Of a DNA stretch of 57,214 nucleotides, positions 8,233 through 17,532 are shown piece by piece. Location of the stretch: contig NZ_AXWP01000041.1 of the NCBI RefSeq assembly GCF_000482725.1, forward strand, positions 15,699 through 72,912. The letters are read 5' to 3'. Position numbers and translations under genes: made by a program. The notes under the pieces were generated by a model that saw only the letters and a list, made by a program, of their open reading frames with translations, was not told where the DNA came from and ran no database searches. Numbering within the stretch: the stretch's first letter is position 1; every line of letters begins with the position of its first letter. The stretch comes from Psychromonas arctica DSM 14288 (GTDB taxonomy: Bacteria; Pseudomonadota; Gammaproteobacteria; Enterobacterales; Psychromonadaceae).

Positions 8233-9309
8233 ATGTTAAATAGTATCAATCTAAAACCTTACATATTACTTCCTATATTTTTAGGTATCTCACTTAACGC
8301 CTGCAGTGCGGATAAGTTAACCGTTGTATCTTGGGGCGGCTCATTTACCAAAAGCCAGGTAGAGGCGTACCACAAACCATATATCAAAGAGACGGGGGTT
8401 GAGATCGTTTCTGAAGATTTTAATGGTGGATTGGCTGAAATTAAAGCACAAGTAGAATCAGGCAATGTGACGTGGGATCTTGTCTCTTTAGATAAACCAG
8501 ACATTGTAAGAGGTTGTGCTGAAGGGTTATTAGAGACATTTGACCCATCAATTTTACCAGCAGGTGATGACGGTACTCCGGCTAAAGATGATTTTATTGA
8601 AGGTGCAATTCATAAATGTGCCATTAACTCCATTGTTGTTTCGACTATTTTAGCCATAAATGAGAATCAATTTAAAGGTAAAGCAACGCCAACTAAGATG
8701 ACCGACCTTTTTGATCTTAAAACATTCCCTGGCCGTCGTGGCTTACAAAAAATCCCACAAGGTAACATGGAGTGGGCTCTGTTAGCAGATGGTGTCTCTG
8801 CTGAAGATGTCTATGCACAGTTAGAAACACGCGAAGGTCGTGATCGTGCATTTAACAAGCTAAATACGATTAAAGAACACGTGTTTTGGTGGACTACTGG
8901 CGCTCAAGCACCGCAGATGTTAGCGGATGGTGAAGTGGTTATTTCGTCTGCATTTAATGGGCGTATTTCGAATGCTAAACGAGATGAAAACCAACCCTTT
9001 AAAATTATTTGGGATCGTCAGATGGGTTACATGAACGGTTGGGCTATTCCTAAAGGTAGTAAGAACTTAGAGCGCGCAATTGAGTTTGTTGTGTTCTCTT
9101 CTAAAACTAAACCTTTGGCAAAGCAAGCCGCATATGTTTCCTATGGTCCGACGCGTAAGTCATCGACCATTAATATGGATAAAGCGCTGTTAGACACACT
9201 TCCGACTGCACCACAAAACTTTGAAACGGCTTTCTTAGTAAATGATGAATGGTGGGGTGATTACGCCGATGAATTGAACGAAGAGTTTAATACTTGGTTA
9301 GCTAAGTAA
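8233..9309 (+). CDS. ABC transporter substrate-binding protein, polyamine type (hydroxyproline uptake?)
   Basis: A 358-residue PotD/PotF-like periplasmic binding protein. The N terminus has a hydrophobic signal peptide ending in LNACSADKL; Cys24 could be a lipoprotein attachment site or precede a normal cleavage. The mature part begins TVVSWGGSFTKSQ, typical of the spermidine/putrescine binding-protein family. Start is supported by GGAGAAG just upstream. Downstream lie the ATPase and two permeases of the same type, with a hairpin and a broken deaminase gene between. Several hydroxyproline loci carry this transporter class, so hydroxyproline or a related imino acid is the likely cargo; polyamine cannot be excluded. 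Confidence 0.85.
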   Translation: MLNSINLKPYILLPIFLGISLNACSADKLTVVSWGGSFTKSQVEAYHKPYIKETGVEIVSEDFNGGLAEIKAQVESGNVTWDLVSLDKPDIVRGCAEGLLETFDPSILPAGDDGTPAKDDFIEGAIHKCAINSIVVSTILAINENQFKGKATPTKMTDLFDLKTFPGRRGLQKIPQGNMEWALLADGVSAEDVYAQLETREGRDRAFNKLNTIKEHVFWWTTGAQAPQMLADGEVVISSAFNGRISNAKRDENQPFKIIWDRQMGYMNGWAIPKGSKNLERAIEFVVFSSKTKPLAKQAAYVSYGPTRKSSTINMDKALLDTLPTAPQNFETAFLVNDEWWGDYADELNEEFNTWLAK

Positions 9310-9321
9310 TAAAAATAAATT

Positions 9322-9363
9322 GGTGCGGCTTAGTTCATTTTGAATTACCGCACCTATTTTTTT
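9322..9363 (+). terminator. Hairpin with T-run after binding-protein gene
   Basis: GGTGCGG (9322-9328) pairs with CCGCACC (9348-9354), followed by a T-run (9357-9363). Its place between the binding-protein gene and the rest of the operon suggests partial termination, which would give more binding protein than membrane components. Confidence 0.75.
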
Positions 9364-9395
9364 AGACAATATTTTATATCAAAAAAGGGGTTAAC

Positions 9396-9812
9396 ATGAA
9401 AGTTAACTGGAAAGACGTATACCCTGCTGTTAGTACACAGTTTAATGCCGACCAATCACTGAACATTAAAGCAAATCAACAAGTGATTGATAATCAAATA
9501 AATGATGGTATTGATGGGATTATCTGCCTAGATACTGAGGGTGAAAATTGCTCATTATCACCAGAAGAAAAAAGATTAATTTTAACGGCAACTCAAGAAG
9601 TCGTGGCAATTTTTGGTCTTGCATCGCAAGGCCTATACGCTGAAGCATTACAGCTATATCGTTGGTTCCTTCCACTATTGAAACTGGACACGATTCCTAC
9701 TTTGGTTCAATGCATCAAGTTAGCAGAGCATCTCTGCGGTCGGGGTTCTGAAGTATTTAGCGCCCCTCGTTTGCCATTAGAAGGTGCTGAACGTGAGCTA
9801 TTATCCAATTAG
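9396..9812 (+). pseudogene. Internally deleted DapA-family deaminase (1-pyrroline-4-hydroxy-2-carboxylate deaminase)
   Basis: The open frame encodes 138 residues against about 300 for the family. Residues 1-70 match the N terminus of DapA-like lyases, including CLDTEGENCSLSPEEK where the T-x-GE substrate loop lies. Residues 71-138 match the C terminus of the hydroxyproline-pathway branch (YAEALQLYRWFLPLLKLD, then LVQCIKLAEHLCGRGSE). The middle, about 160 residues with the Schiff-base Lys and catalytic Tyr of the barrel, is missing, and the join is in frame near 9600-9610. The intact enzyme would turn 1-pyrroline-4-hydroxy-2-carboxylate into 2-oxoglutarate semialdehyde and ammonia. This form cannot be active as a lyase. 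Sequencing or assembly error would have to remove about 480 bp in frame. Confidence 0.88.
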
Positions 9813-9933
9813 TTGAAAAATCTATAGCAACACGCCCTGATCTTAATATGTACCGCTAACACTTGGGTGCTATCTGAATGAAATGAGTAAGGCTAAAGGC
9901 TACACATTTTATTTTAATAATTTGGAGACAGTA

Positions 9934-11019
9934 ATGAATAGTCAATATGTTAGTTTTAAGAAAGTTCAAAAGACTTATGATGGTGAACAACTGGTAGTAA
10001 AAAACTTTAATCTTGATATCGCTGAGGGAGAGTTTGTCACAATGCTTGGGCCGTCAGGTTCAGGTAAAACAACCTGCTTAATGATGTTAGCTGGTTTTGA
10101 AACTGCCACTAATGGTGATATCTATATTGACCAAGTAGCAGTAAATAATTTAGCCCCCCATAAACGAGATATAGGCATGGTGTTTCAAAATTATGCACTG
10201 TTTCCACATATGACTATTGCAGAAAATTTAGCATTTCCTCTGAAGGCACGAAAAATGCCGACTGATATGATTGAGAAAAAAGTAAAGAATATTTTAGATA
10301 TGGTCGAGTTAGGCCATGTTGCAACCCGTCGACCAGGCCAACTTTCTGGCGGGCAACAACAACGCATTGCGCTTGCTCGAGCCTTAGTGTTTGAACCAAA
10401 ATTAGTACTAATGGATGAACCCTTAGGGGCGTTAGACAAACAACTTCGTGAACAGATGCAATATGAAATTAAGCGTCTTCATCAAAAACTGGGTATTACC
10501 ATATTATATGTCACTCACGATCAGACGGAAGCACTTACGATGTCTGACAGAATTGCAGTTTTTAATGAAGGTGTCGTTCAGCAACTAGCAAGCCCAACCG
10601 ATCTATATGAAAACCCAGAAAATACCTTTGTAGCACAATTTATTGGTGAAAATAATCAGCTACAAGGATCTGTTGAGGAATTTAACAGTGATCATTGTGT
10701 CATTAATATTGGCAAAGAGAAAGTCAAAGCAAGAGCTGTAAAAGTCACTAATATTGGAGAGAATAGCACATTATCTATAAGACCCGAAAATGTGGTATTA
10801 GACCCAGAGATTGGAAAATTCGATAATATATTCCAAGCAAAAACCCAAGAAGTTATCTACCACGGAGACCATTTAAGGTTGGTTGTAGAGCTGCTAGGCA
10901 ATCGTAATTTTGTGGTAAAAGTTCCAAGCACTTCAAGCCATAATTTAATGATTGGCGAAACAATTTCACTCGGGTGGTCAAGTCATGACTGTCACGCATT
11001 GAATGCTGTAGCAAGTTAA
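9934..11019 (+). CDS. ABC transporter ATP-binding protein, PotA type
   Basis: A 361-residue importer ATPase. Walker A is [10 protein letters not shown]-loop [11 protein letters not shown], signature [14 protein letters not shown], Walker [12 protein letters not shown], and switch His in VTHDQTEAL. The C-terminal about 110 residues form the TOBE domain expected of PotA/UgpC-like subunits. The frame is open from 9883, but ATG 9934 has GGAGA seven bases upstream and begins [11 protein letters not shown], which matches the usual start of the family. It is followed by two permease genes and works with the binding protein at 8233. Confidence 0.93.
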   Translation: MNSQYVSFKKVQKTYDGEQLVVKNFNLDIAEGEFVTMLGPSGSGKTTCLMMLAGFETATNGDIYIDQVAVNNLAPHKRDIGMVFQNYALFPHMTIAENLAFPLKARKMPTDMIEKKVKNILDMVELGHVATRRPGQLSGGQQQRIALARALVFEPKLVLMDEPLGALDKQLREQMQYEIKRLHQKLGITILYVTHDQTEALTMSDRIAVFNEGVVQQLASPTDLYENPENTFVAQFIGENNQLQGSVEEFNSDHCVINIGKEKVKARAVKVTNIGENSTLSIRPENVVLDPEIGKFDNIFQAKTQEVIYHGDHLRLVVELLGNRNFVVKVPSTSSHNLMIGETISLGWSSHDCHALNAVAS

Positions 11020-11058
11020 TTTGATTTACCTAATTCAACAGGAAGCAAGGAGATAAGT

Positions 11059-12339
11059 ATGCATCTGGAGCTGACGAGTTTGCCCTCTGTAGTGGATATG
11101 CAAGATCCGTTAAATGAAGATCAAGCCAAACTAAAACAAAACTTACAAAAAGCCGAGCGCAAAAAGCGTTTACGTTCTTTAATGTTAACCCTACCATTGC
11201 TCGCATTTATTATGATTACTTTTGTAGTGCCGATTGCAGAAATGTTATATCGCAGTATCGATAATCCATTGATTGCAAAAAACCTGCCTAATACGGTGAA
11301 ATCACTTTCTCAGTGGGAGCAACAAGGCCTTCCTGACAAAGAGGCTTATAATGCACTGGCGGAGGAGCTTATTCGGTTATACCAAAGCAAGTCTTTACCA
11401 CCATTAGCAAGTCGCTTAAATATTGAAGTCGCAGGGATGCGTAGCTTGATGATGAAAACAGGTAGGAAACTGAGTACTTTTGAGCAAATTAATGACTACA
11501 AAACGGCGATGATAAAAATAGATAAACGCTGGAATAATATCGAATATTGGGGTGCTATTAAAAATTTAAGCTCTAAATTTACTATTAGTTACTACTTGGC
11601 TGCATTAGATTTTCGTCAAAATGCGCAAGGAGATATTGTTGCTCAACCAGAACACAGACAAGTGTACCTAAACCTTTTTGTGAAAACATTGGGGTTATCA
11701 GCACTAATTACAGGTTTATGCTTATTACTAGGTTATCCTTTGGCATATTTGCTAGCAACATTACCAGATAGTAAATCTAACTTATTGCTAATTTTAGTTC
11801 TTCTACCCTTTTGGACCTCACTTCTTGTAAGAACAACATCCTGGATTGTTTTGTTACAAATGCAAGGTGTTGTAAATGATCTACTACTTTATGTCGGAGT
11901 GATTTCAGAGCGAATACAGTTGGTTCATAATACGTTTGGCACGGTTGTCGCGATGGTACATATACTATTGCCCTTCATGATTTTACCTATTTATAGTGTG
12001 ATGAAAGGCATCTCACCAGATTATTTCCGTGCCGCTCGTTCACTCGGCGCAACCCCAACCATCGCCTTTATCAAAGCTTACATGCCACTGACTATGTCGG
12101 GTGTAGGGGCTGGTGTTTTGTTAACGTTTATCTTGTCTATTGGTTTTTATATTACACCTGCATTAGTTGGTGGTAGAAGTGGGCAGATGATTTCTAATTT
12201 CATTGCTTATCATATGCAAAGCTCTCTGAACTGGGGAATGGCCTCGGCTTTAGGTGGGATATTACTATTGACGGTATTAATTATGTTTTATTTGTTTAAT
12301 CGAATTGTTGGTATCAATAATATTAAGGTGGGTAATTAA
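11059..12339 (+). CDS. ABC transporter permease, PotB type, with long N-terminal insert
   Basis: A 426-residue inner-membrane permease. A first membrane segment (about residues 41-63, LMLTLPLLAFIMITFVVPIA) is followed by a hydrophilic stretch of about 150 residues before the remaining five helices. The permease EAA loop is seen as FRAARSLGATP (about 324-334). Typical PotB proteins are near 280-300 residues, so the large periplasmic insert is a subclass feature. AAGGAG precedes the ATG. The next permease begins one base after this stop. Confidence 0.9.
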   Translation: MHLELTSLPSVVDMQDPLNEDQAKLKQNLQKAERKKRLRSLMLTLPLLAFIMITFVVPIAEMLYRSIDNPLIAKNLPNTVKSLSQWEQQGLPDKEAYNALAEELIRLYQSKSLPPLASRLNIEVAGMRSLMMKTGRKLSTFEQINDYKTAMIKIDKRWNNIEYWGAIKNLSSKFTISYYLAALDFRQNAQGDIVAQPEHRQVYLNLFVKTLGLSALITGLCLLLGYPLAYLLATLPDSKSNLLLILVLLPFWTSLLVRTTSWIVLLQMQGVVNDLLLYVGVISERIQLVHNTFGTVVAMVHILLPFMILPIYSVMKGISPDYFRAARSLGATPTIAFIKAYMPLTMSGVGAGVLLTFILSIGFYITPALVGGRSGQMISNFIAYHMQSSLNWGMASALGGILLLTVLIMFYLFNRIVGINNIKVGN

Positions 12340-12340
12340 G

Positions 12341-13186
12341 ATGGCATTACCAAAATATTGTACTCCGATGGAGAGAGTCGGCTTTGTTGGCTTTAAGGTC
12401 TACTGCACTGCCGTACTCTTTTTTCTAGTGGCTCCAATTATAATTATTGTGCCACTCTCATTTAATGCAACACCCTATTTTTCGTTTACTGAAGGTATGC
12501 TAACCCTTGATCCTTCGGCCTATTCGTTAAGATGGTATCAAGATATGATTGATAACCCACAATGGTTTAATGCACTGAAAAATAGTGCTTATATTGCGAT
12601 AGCGGCCACGATTATTTCAACTATATTAGGCACCATTGCAGCGCTAGGTCTGGCCAACAGAAAAATGCCATTTCGTAATGCAGTTATGGCATTATTGATA
12701 TCTCCAATGATTGTTCCAGTGATTATATCAGCAGCAGGAATGTATTTTTTCTATACACGCTTTGGTTTATCGCAAACGTACCTTGGTATTATCTTGGCAC
12801 ATGCGGCTTTAGGAACTCCGTTTGTGGTGATCACGGTGACCGCAACATTATCCGGTTTTGATCATAGTTTGGTTAGGGCTGGCGCTAGTCTAGGTGCGAC
12901 ACCTGTATATACATTTTTTAACGTGACCCTTCCCCTGATAAGACCCGGTGTTATTTCTGGAGGGCTTTTTGCCTTTGGCACTTCATTTGATGAAGTGGTG
13001 GTAGCACTCTTCATTACAGGTGCTGAGCAAAGGACCGTACCTCGACAGATGTGGTCTGGTATACGCGAACAGATCAGCCCTACTATTTTAGCCGTTGCAA
13101 GCATTTTGATTCTGATGTCAGTGATGTTACTGCTCACCTTAGAGTTATTAAGACGTCGCAATGCAAAACTAAGAGGCTTGAGCTAA
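12341..13186 (+). CDS. ABC transporter permease, PotC type
   Basis: A 281-residue permease with about six hydrophobic helices; EAA loop RAGASLGATPVYTFFNVTLP at about residues 178-197. It pairs with the PotB-like protein to form the membrane channel. The frame is open from 12305, but ATG 12341 has AAGGTGGG upstream and lies directly after the previous stop, and gives a normal PotC N terminus. It is the last gene of the transport operon and is followed by a hairpin at 13202. Confidence 0.92.
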   Translation: MALPKYCTPMERVGFVGFKVYCTAVLFFLVAPIIIIVPLSFNATPYFSFTEGMLTLDPSAYSLRWYQDMIDNPQWFNALKNSAYIAIAATIISTILGTIAALGLANRKMPFRNAVMALLISPMIVPVIISAAGMYFFYTRFGLSQTYLGIILAHAALGTPFVVITVTATLSGFDHSLVRAGASLGATPVYTFFNVTLPLIRPGVISGGLFAFGTSFDEVVVALFITGAEQRTVPRQMWSGIREQISPTILAVASILILMSVMLLLTLELLRRRNAKLRGLS

Positions 13187-13201
13187 TAGAGATTTATTGA
13201 G

Positions 13202-13227
13202 GCTGCATGAGAAACTCATGCAGCTTT
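13202..13227 (+). terminator. Terminator after hydroxyproline transport operon
   Basis: GCTGCATGAG (13202-13211) and CTCATGCAGC (13215-13224) form a perfect 10-bp stem with an AAA loop, followed by only three T. It lies 15 bases after the last permease stop. Confidence 0.7.
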
Positions 13228-13364
13228 AAGATAATAATGCTCTCAGACACTATCTTATCTTTAAGTATTAATGAGTTATCGTCATTAATAATAGAATAAT
13301 GTTAAGCATGGAAGCCATATTTATCAGGTTAAAAAACTTACAATCATTAGCTCTGTCAGAGTAG

Positions 13365-13403
13365 AATATTAATATTAACCACAATATGGCCAATATTAAT
13401 ATT
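13365..13403. repeat. Paired self-complementary AATATTAATATT units
   Basis: AATATTAATATT occurs at 13365-13376 and again at 13392-13403. Each unit is its own reverse complement, so the pair can form one hairpin or two small ones. It lies just past the GntR gene stop on the minus strand and may serve as its 3' end structure; function is unclear. Confidence 0.5.
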
Positions 13404-13411
13404 TTATAAGA

Positions 13412-14095
13412 TTATTTTTTGTTTGACTCATTTTGTTCAATGAGTAAATTTCTAATCGCGTGGCCAGCTTCAATAATGTGCTTTCTTAATAATGCTTTTG
13501 CGCCTTCAACATCACGTTGCTGACATAGCTCAAACAACCCATTATGTTCACTTTCCGCTTTTTTAACACCGGTAGTAAAAAGTAACTGCATACGAATATA
13601 GCGATCACTTTTAGTATTTAAGCTGTAGACAATATCCATCGATTCAGGAAGATTAGCTGGTCCATAAAGGGCTTTGTGAAAGTCGTAATTATAAATACTC
13701 CACTCTTCTATATTTGTCCCACTTTCAACTGCTTGTTCGAAGTTTAATTTTACTGTTTTTATATGTTCTAAATCGGCATCTGTCATATTAACAATGGCAC
13801 GCTCTAGTACGTAACATTCAATAAGTGCTCTTAATGCAAATAACTCATCAATTTTTTCTGGAGAGAGCTCTGTAACAGTTGCTCCTTTGTGAGATTCAAA
13901 TTGAACTAACCCCTGCACCTCAAGTTGCATTAACGCTTCTCTTACCGGTATTCTACTTACATTTAATTCTTTTGCTAAAGCATCTTGTCTTAGTGGCTGT
14001 CCCGCTTTATAAACTCCAGAGAGAATTTTATTGCGAATGGATTCTTCGACGATTTGGGTTCGAGTTTTGAAAACTTGTTCTTGCTTTGATGCCAT
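13412..14095 (-). CDS. GntR/FCD-family regulator of hydroxyproline locus
   Basis: A 227-residue regulator. The N-terminal winged helix-turn-helix (about residues 13-77) shows IRNKILSGVYKAGQPLRQDALAKELNVSRIPVREAL in part, the classic GntR pattern, and the C-terminal all-helical FCD ligand domain carries the expected RALIECYVLE and His-rich segments (HKALYG, HIIEAGHA). AAGGAGC precedes the start. It closes the locus and faces the transport operon. It most likely binds the palindrome at 8099-8124 and the divergent region at 6738-6835, with hydroxyproline or a pathway intermediate as effector; that part is inference. Confidence 0.88.
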   Translation of the reverse strand: MASKQEQVFKTRTQIVEESIRNKILSGVYKAGQPLRQDALAKELNVSRIPVREALMQLEVQGLVQFESHKGATVTELSPEKIDELFALRALIECYVLERAIVNMTDADLEHIKTVKLNFEQAVESGTNIEEWSIYNYDFHKALYGPANLPESMDIVYSLNTKSDRYIRMQLLFTTGVKKAESEHNGLFELCQQRDVEGAKALLRKHIIEAGHAIRNLLIEQNESNKK

Positions 14096-14284
14096 AAAAC
14101 AGCTCCTTTTATTTTTATATTATATGCAATTCATTATCTATCCATAATAGTAATTGTAAAGCATTTATAAGAGAAACATTAAAACGCATAGCTAGTAAAT
14201 ATTTTTCTTTCTTTTAAAGACTTACTCAATGAGATAATGCCAGTCGGCTAAGTACTAGCCGGTGTAAAACTTTTAAGCTAGCAT

Positions 14285-14760
14285 TTATAGCTTCGCAGTG
14301 GGTCCAATCGTGAATTTGGCTTGATTATCAGCAACAAACTTAACTTCCTTAACTAACTCACAGAGTATATCTTCGGGATAAGCTAAGTCATATTTAACGG
14401 CTTAAAAATACCGTAAAAAGCGCTTCCTTTATAGTTATCATCACCTGAACTTATTTCTTTCTAAATGCCATAGGCCAGGCCTTTAGAGAAGGCTTCCAGA
14501 AAATTATTGATTAACACGTTTCGATGAGTGTAAAGACTACCATATCCGTTATACAAACCATTCGAATTTGTGGGTAAGATGCTTCATTAGATTTATTCGT
14601 GGAGCGATAATAGGCGCAGTTTGCTTTTATTGTCAGGTGTAGGCCAAATACCCTCAACTACACCATACAAATTTAGGCGCTCCATTGACAGCGCTCGGCG
14701 TAAAAACCTTATGATAAAGGGTATCTTTATTGACATGACAGCCTAGCCTTTTTAGGGCCT
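14285..14760 (-). pseudogene. Eroded reading-frame relics, possibly IS4-type transposase in part
   Basis: No open gene exists, yet protein-like stretches survive on the minus strand in different frames. One (14553-14609) reads YRSTNKSNEASYPQIRMVC, which resembles the central part of IS4-family transposases. Another (14285-14395) reads KYDLAYPEDILCELVKEV and onward to a stop; I do not recognise it. A third near 14655-14755 reads RLGCHVNKDTLYHKVF before a stop. The pattern fits one or more mobile-element genes in advanced decay, with deletions and frameshifts. Confidence 0.35.
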
Positions 14761-15477
14761 TATGTTACAGTATTTATTGACAAATAATGGAATTATTGAG
14801 GTAAAAAAATGGAGTTAGTTGATAAGGTAAGGAACAGGTTCTTTGCTAAAAAATAACATGCAGACGACGGCTGAGACCATGTCAAATATGGGGTGTTTTC
14901 TTAACCTAATGGCGTTAGATTATAGGTAAAATCAATATCTGGGCTTAAGCTATCTGATAAAGAAGAAAATTCACTAAAACGATTAATCGAAGTGCGAGAG
15001 CTCCTCAAAGTTCCATTACAAATCTCACGATCTTTTAGGTGATCGATTTTTACCTCACTTCAGCTAAAGAGCAACTTGTTTTTCTTAACTGAACGCCCTT
15101 AAAGCGAAAGTTAGGTTGGTACAATCTCAATCAAAACAAGTTTTAGATGATATCAAAAATCAATATTTACCTAAATCGCTGCTTGGTAACAAAAAAGAAT
15201 TAAAAAATATATAAAAGTATTTTTCAAATATGGCAGCAAATCCAATTATTAATAAAAGCATTATATCAAAAATTTCATCTCTTTTTTTTCACCACCTTAG
15301 GTGCTATATTAAAACATCGCCTACAACATGAACCTAGGCATTCATTAACTTCAATCAATGTAATGAGATAACAAAATTCAGTAAAGTCTGACCTAAAATA
15401 GTTATCACCTTGTTAAATGCTCAAAAAGCAATTGCTATTGTTTGATGTGTTATTGAACGAACGTTGAGACCTAAAAT
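14761..15477 (+). other. 717-bp degenerate region upstream of diguanylate cyclase
   Basis: Short plus-strand stretches look coding but are broken: GLKLSDKEENSLKRLIEV (from about 14940, ending at a stop near 15040) and VRLVQSQSKQVLDDIKNQYL (from about 15110). They are lysine- and leucine-rich and not recognisable. The last part must hold the promoter of the gene at 15478. I see no RNA gene or clear regulatory site. Confidence 0.35.
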
Positions 15478-16539
15478 ATGAAATTATTTTCCAACGATTC
15501 ACCATTAGAAAACACCAGCTTTCGTGCCATTATTTTTGCCGAAATAATGGCAATCATCCTTCATTTTGTTTTTATTATTGTTTTTTACATCAATGATATA
15601 ACACCGCTTTATTACTATAATTTTTTCAGTATTGCTTTGTATTTATCAACGATCTATATTGCATTAAACTATTATCACTACCTCCCCTATACAATAATTG
15701 CCATTGTATTTGAAGTATTAAGTCACCAATTCCTTGCTATCTATTTACTCGGCTGGGATTATGGTTTTCAATACTTTTTTATTGCTATTGCGGCCTACTT
15801 TGCCATTGGCGGTTATGTCAAATTTGCGATTCCGTTAATACTCACTGTAATAAGCTTTATCTGCTTAATAGCAACCTACTTACTCAGTAATTACACCGTT
15901 GCAGCCTACAGTATGAGCGTTCAAGCACAAGAGTCGTTTTATTTATTAAATATGATTGTGACTTTTTTGATAACATCAACCACCCCACTGATTTATTCAT
16001 TTTCAGTAAAACAATATCAATCAATATTATTGTATGAATCTAATACTGATACCTTGACCAAACTAAATAATCGAAAACGAGCAATGGAGTTAATTGAGGA
16101 AGAATTTAGTCGCAATAATCGTGAACAATCGGAGTTTGTTTTATCAATTGCAGATATCGATAATTTTAAAAAAATTAATGATACCTATGGCCATGATATT
16201 GGCGATACCGTCCTTGTAGAAATTGCCAATGTTCTTCAAAAAGAACTGCGTCAACATGACATTAAAGCAAGGTGGGGAGGGGAAGAGTTTTTATTTATGT
16301 TACCTGACACAAATATTGACAATGGGATCATAACGCTGAATAAACTGCGACAAAGCATTTCAAAAATTAAAGTTCCTTTAGCGCAAAGGGAGTTAATGGT
16401 CACAATGACATTCGGTATCGCCAGCTCTACATCCTCGCATGCTCCAGAGAATATTATAAAGTATGCAGATAATGCTCTTTATAAAGGAAAAAGAAACGGT
16501 AAAGATCAAGTTGTTCAAGCACTTAATGATTTGGCTTAG
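15478..16539 (+). CDS. Membrane-bound diguanylate cyclase (GGDEF domain)
   Basis: A 353-residue inner-membrane enzyme that would make cyclic di-GMP from two GTP. The first about 180 residues contain roughly six hydrophobic segments with no recognised sensor family. The C-terminal GGDEF domain is intact: DTLTKLNNRKRAMEL opens it, metal-binding Asp lies in IADIDNFKKIND, and the active site is GGEEF (267-271). RQHD (258-261), exactly five residues before GGEEF, is the inhibitory I-site, so product feedback is expected. Ribosome-binding signal is weak. It stands alone downstream of decayed DNA; its signal is unknown. Confidence 0.92.
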   Translation: MKLFSNDSPLENTSFRAIIFAEIMAIILHFVFIIVFYINDITPLYYYNFFSIALYLSTIYIALNYYHYLPYTIIAIVFEVLSHQFLAIYLLGWDYGFQYFFIAIAAYFAIGGYVKFAIPLILTVISFICLIATYLLSNYTVAAYSMSVQAQESFYLLNMIVTFLITSTTPLIYSFSVKQYQSILLYESNTDTLTKLNNRKRAMELIEEEFSRNNREQSEFVLSIADIDNFKKINDTYGHDIGDTVLVEIANVLQKELRQHDIKARWGGEEFLFMLPDTNIDNGIITLNKLRQSISKIKVPLAQRELMVTMTFGIASSTSSHAPENIIKYADNALYKGKRNGKDQVVQALNDLA

Positions 16540-16736
16540 GCAATAATCGATACGTTGTAACCTATTTATCAACAACAAAAGAAACTCAATCACATTTACT
16601 ACTACCATTGACAACGTTGGTTCAAGTAATAAAACTTAGCAGAATGGCAACCCATTTCACAAATTAATCGTATTACAACACTTAACAACACTCTGATGGT
16701 TTATTATTAATGACTTTACTATAATAGGAGTTTTAT

Positions 16737-17270
16737 ATGCCGCGCCTTATTTTCCCCCTTTTATTATGTTCTTTTCTATTTGCCTGTACAGCTACCCCGG
16801 TGTCTGACTATGCTCTAGGCCATGACTTCTCACAATATAAAACGTTTACTTTTGTTATCCCACCTGAAAGCGCCGTAGTAAGTATTGATAGCAAGCGAAT
16901 AGAAGATGAAACCGCTGCACAACTGAAAGTCAAAGGGCTTAGCCAAACACAGCTACAAAGTGCTGACTTACAAATAAACTATCATCTAGAAATGACCACA
17001 GAGCTCGAATCTAATGGTGGCACTTTCGGTTTTGGTATTGGTTTAGGTCGAGCAGGCATTGGCATGAGTACCCCCTCTAGTTACAATAAAAACCATTATA
17101 ATAAGCTAGTACTTGAGTTTATAAACCCTGCTAGTAAATCGATAATATGGCGGTCTATTTCTCAGAATAAGCTAACTGATACAATGTCAGCCCAGCAACG
17201 AAATGATTTTATTGCTAAAGAAATTGCGCTTATGCTCAGCGATTATCCACCGCAAACCAAGCAACCTTAG
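16737..17270 (+). CDS. DUF4136-family outer lipoprotein
   Basis: A 177-residue probable lipoprotein: a signal peptide ends in the lipobox LFAC with Cys17 as lipidation site. The body has the DUF4136 pattern, with an early DFSQYKTFTF strand and a late LVLEFINPASKSIIWRSIS segment. Function is unknown for the family. AGGAG sits upstream of the start. The last about 149 coding bases plus roughly 100 bases downstream reappear at 21024-21274. It may be read with the downstream nuclease gene, though 262 bases separate them. Confidence 0.85.
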   Translation: MPRLIFPLLLCSFLFACTATPVSDYALGHDFSQYKTFTFVIPPESAVVSIDSKRIEDETAAQLKVKGLSQTQLQSADLQINYHLEMTTELESNGGTFGFGIGLGRAGIGMSTPSSYNKNHYNKLVLEFINPASKSIIWRSISQNKLTDTMSAQQRNDFIAKEIALMLSDYPPQTKQP

Positions 17271-17532
17271 TTCAGGAGAGTTAAAACAATCTCCTATCCA
17301 ACTTTTTAGGCAGTATTGCGAGTTACCGCAACAACAATACAGTGCAGTCAAATCCCTCAAGCAAAGGTTTAACCTTTAAGAAGTAAGAGAAATTTATACC
17401 TAGGTGGTAAGCATAAAACAGGAGGTATAAGTAGCATATTAATATGGGTCCTATAATAAAAAAGAAAACAACCTAACGCGTATCAATTTAAACTTTAAAT
17501 GAATTGATGCGATCGACATAAAGGAAGTTATT

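Noticed and set aside
8233-13186. Polyamine transport as the role of the first ABC system
   Set aside because: The protein class is PotABCD-like, but the operon is embedded among hydroxyproline genes and shares the GntR-type palindrome; polyamine remains only an alternative.
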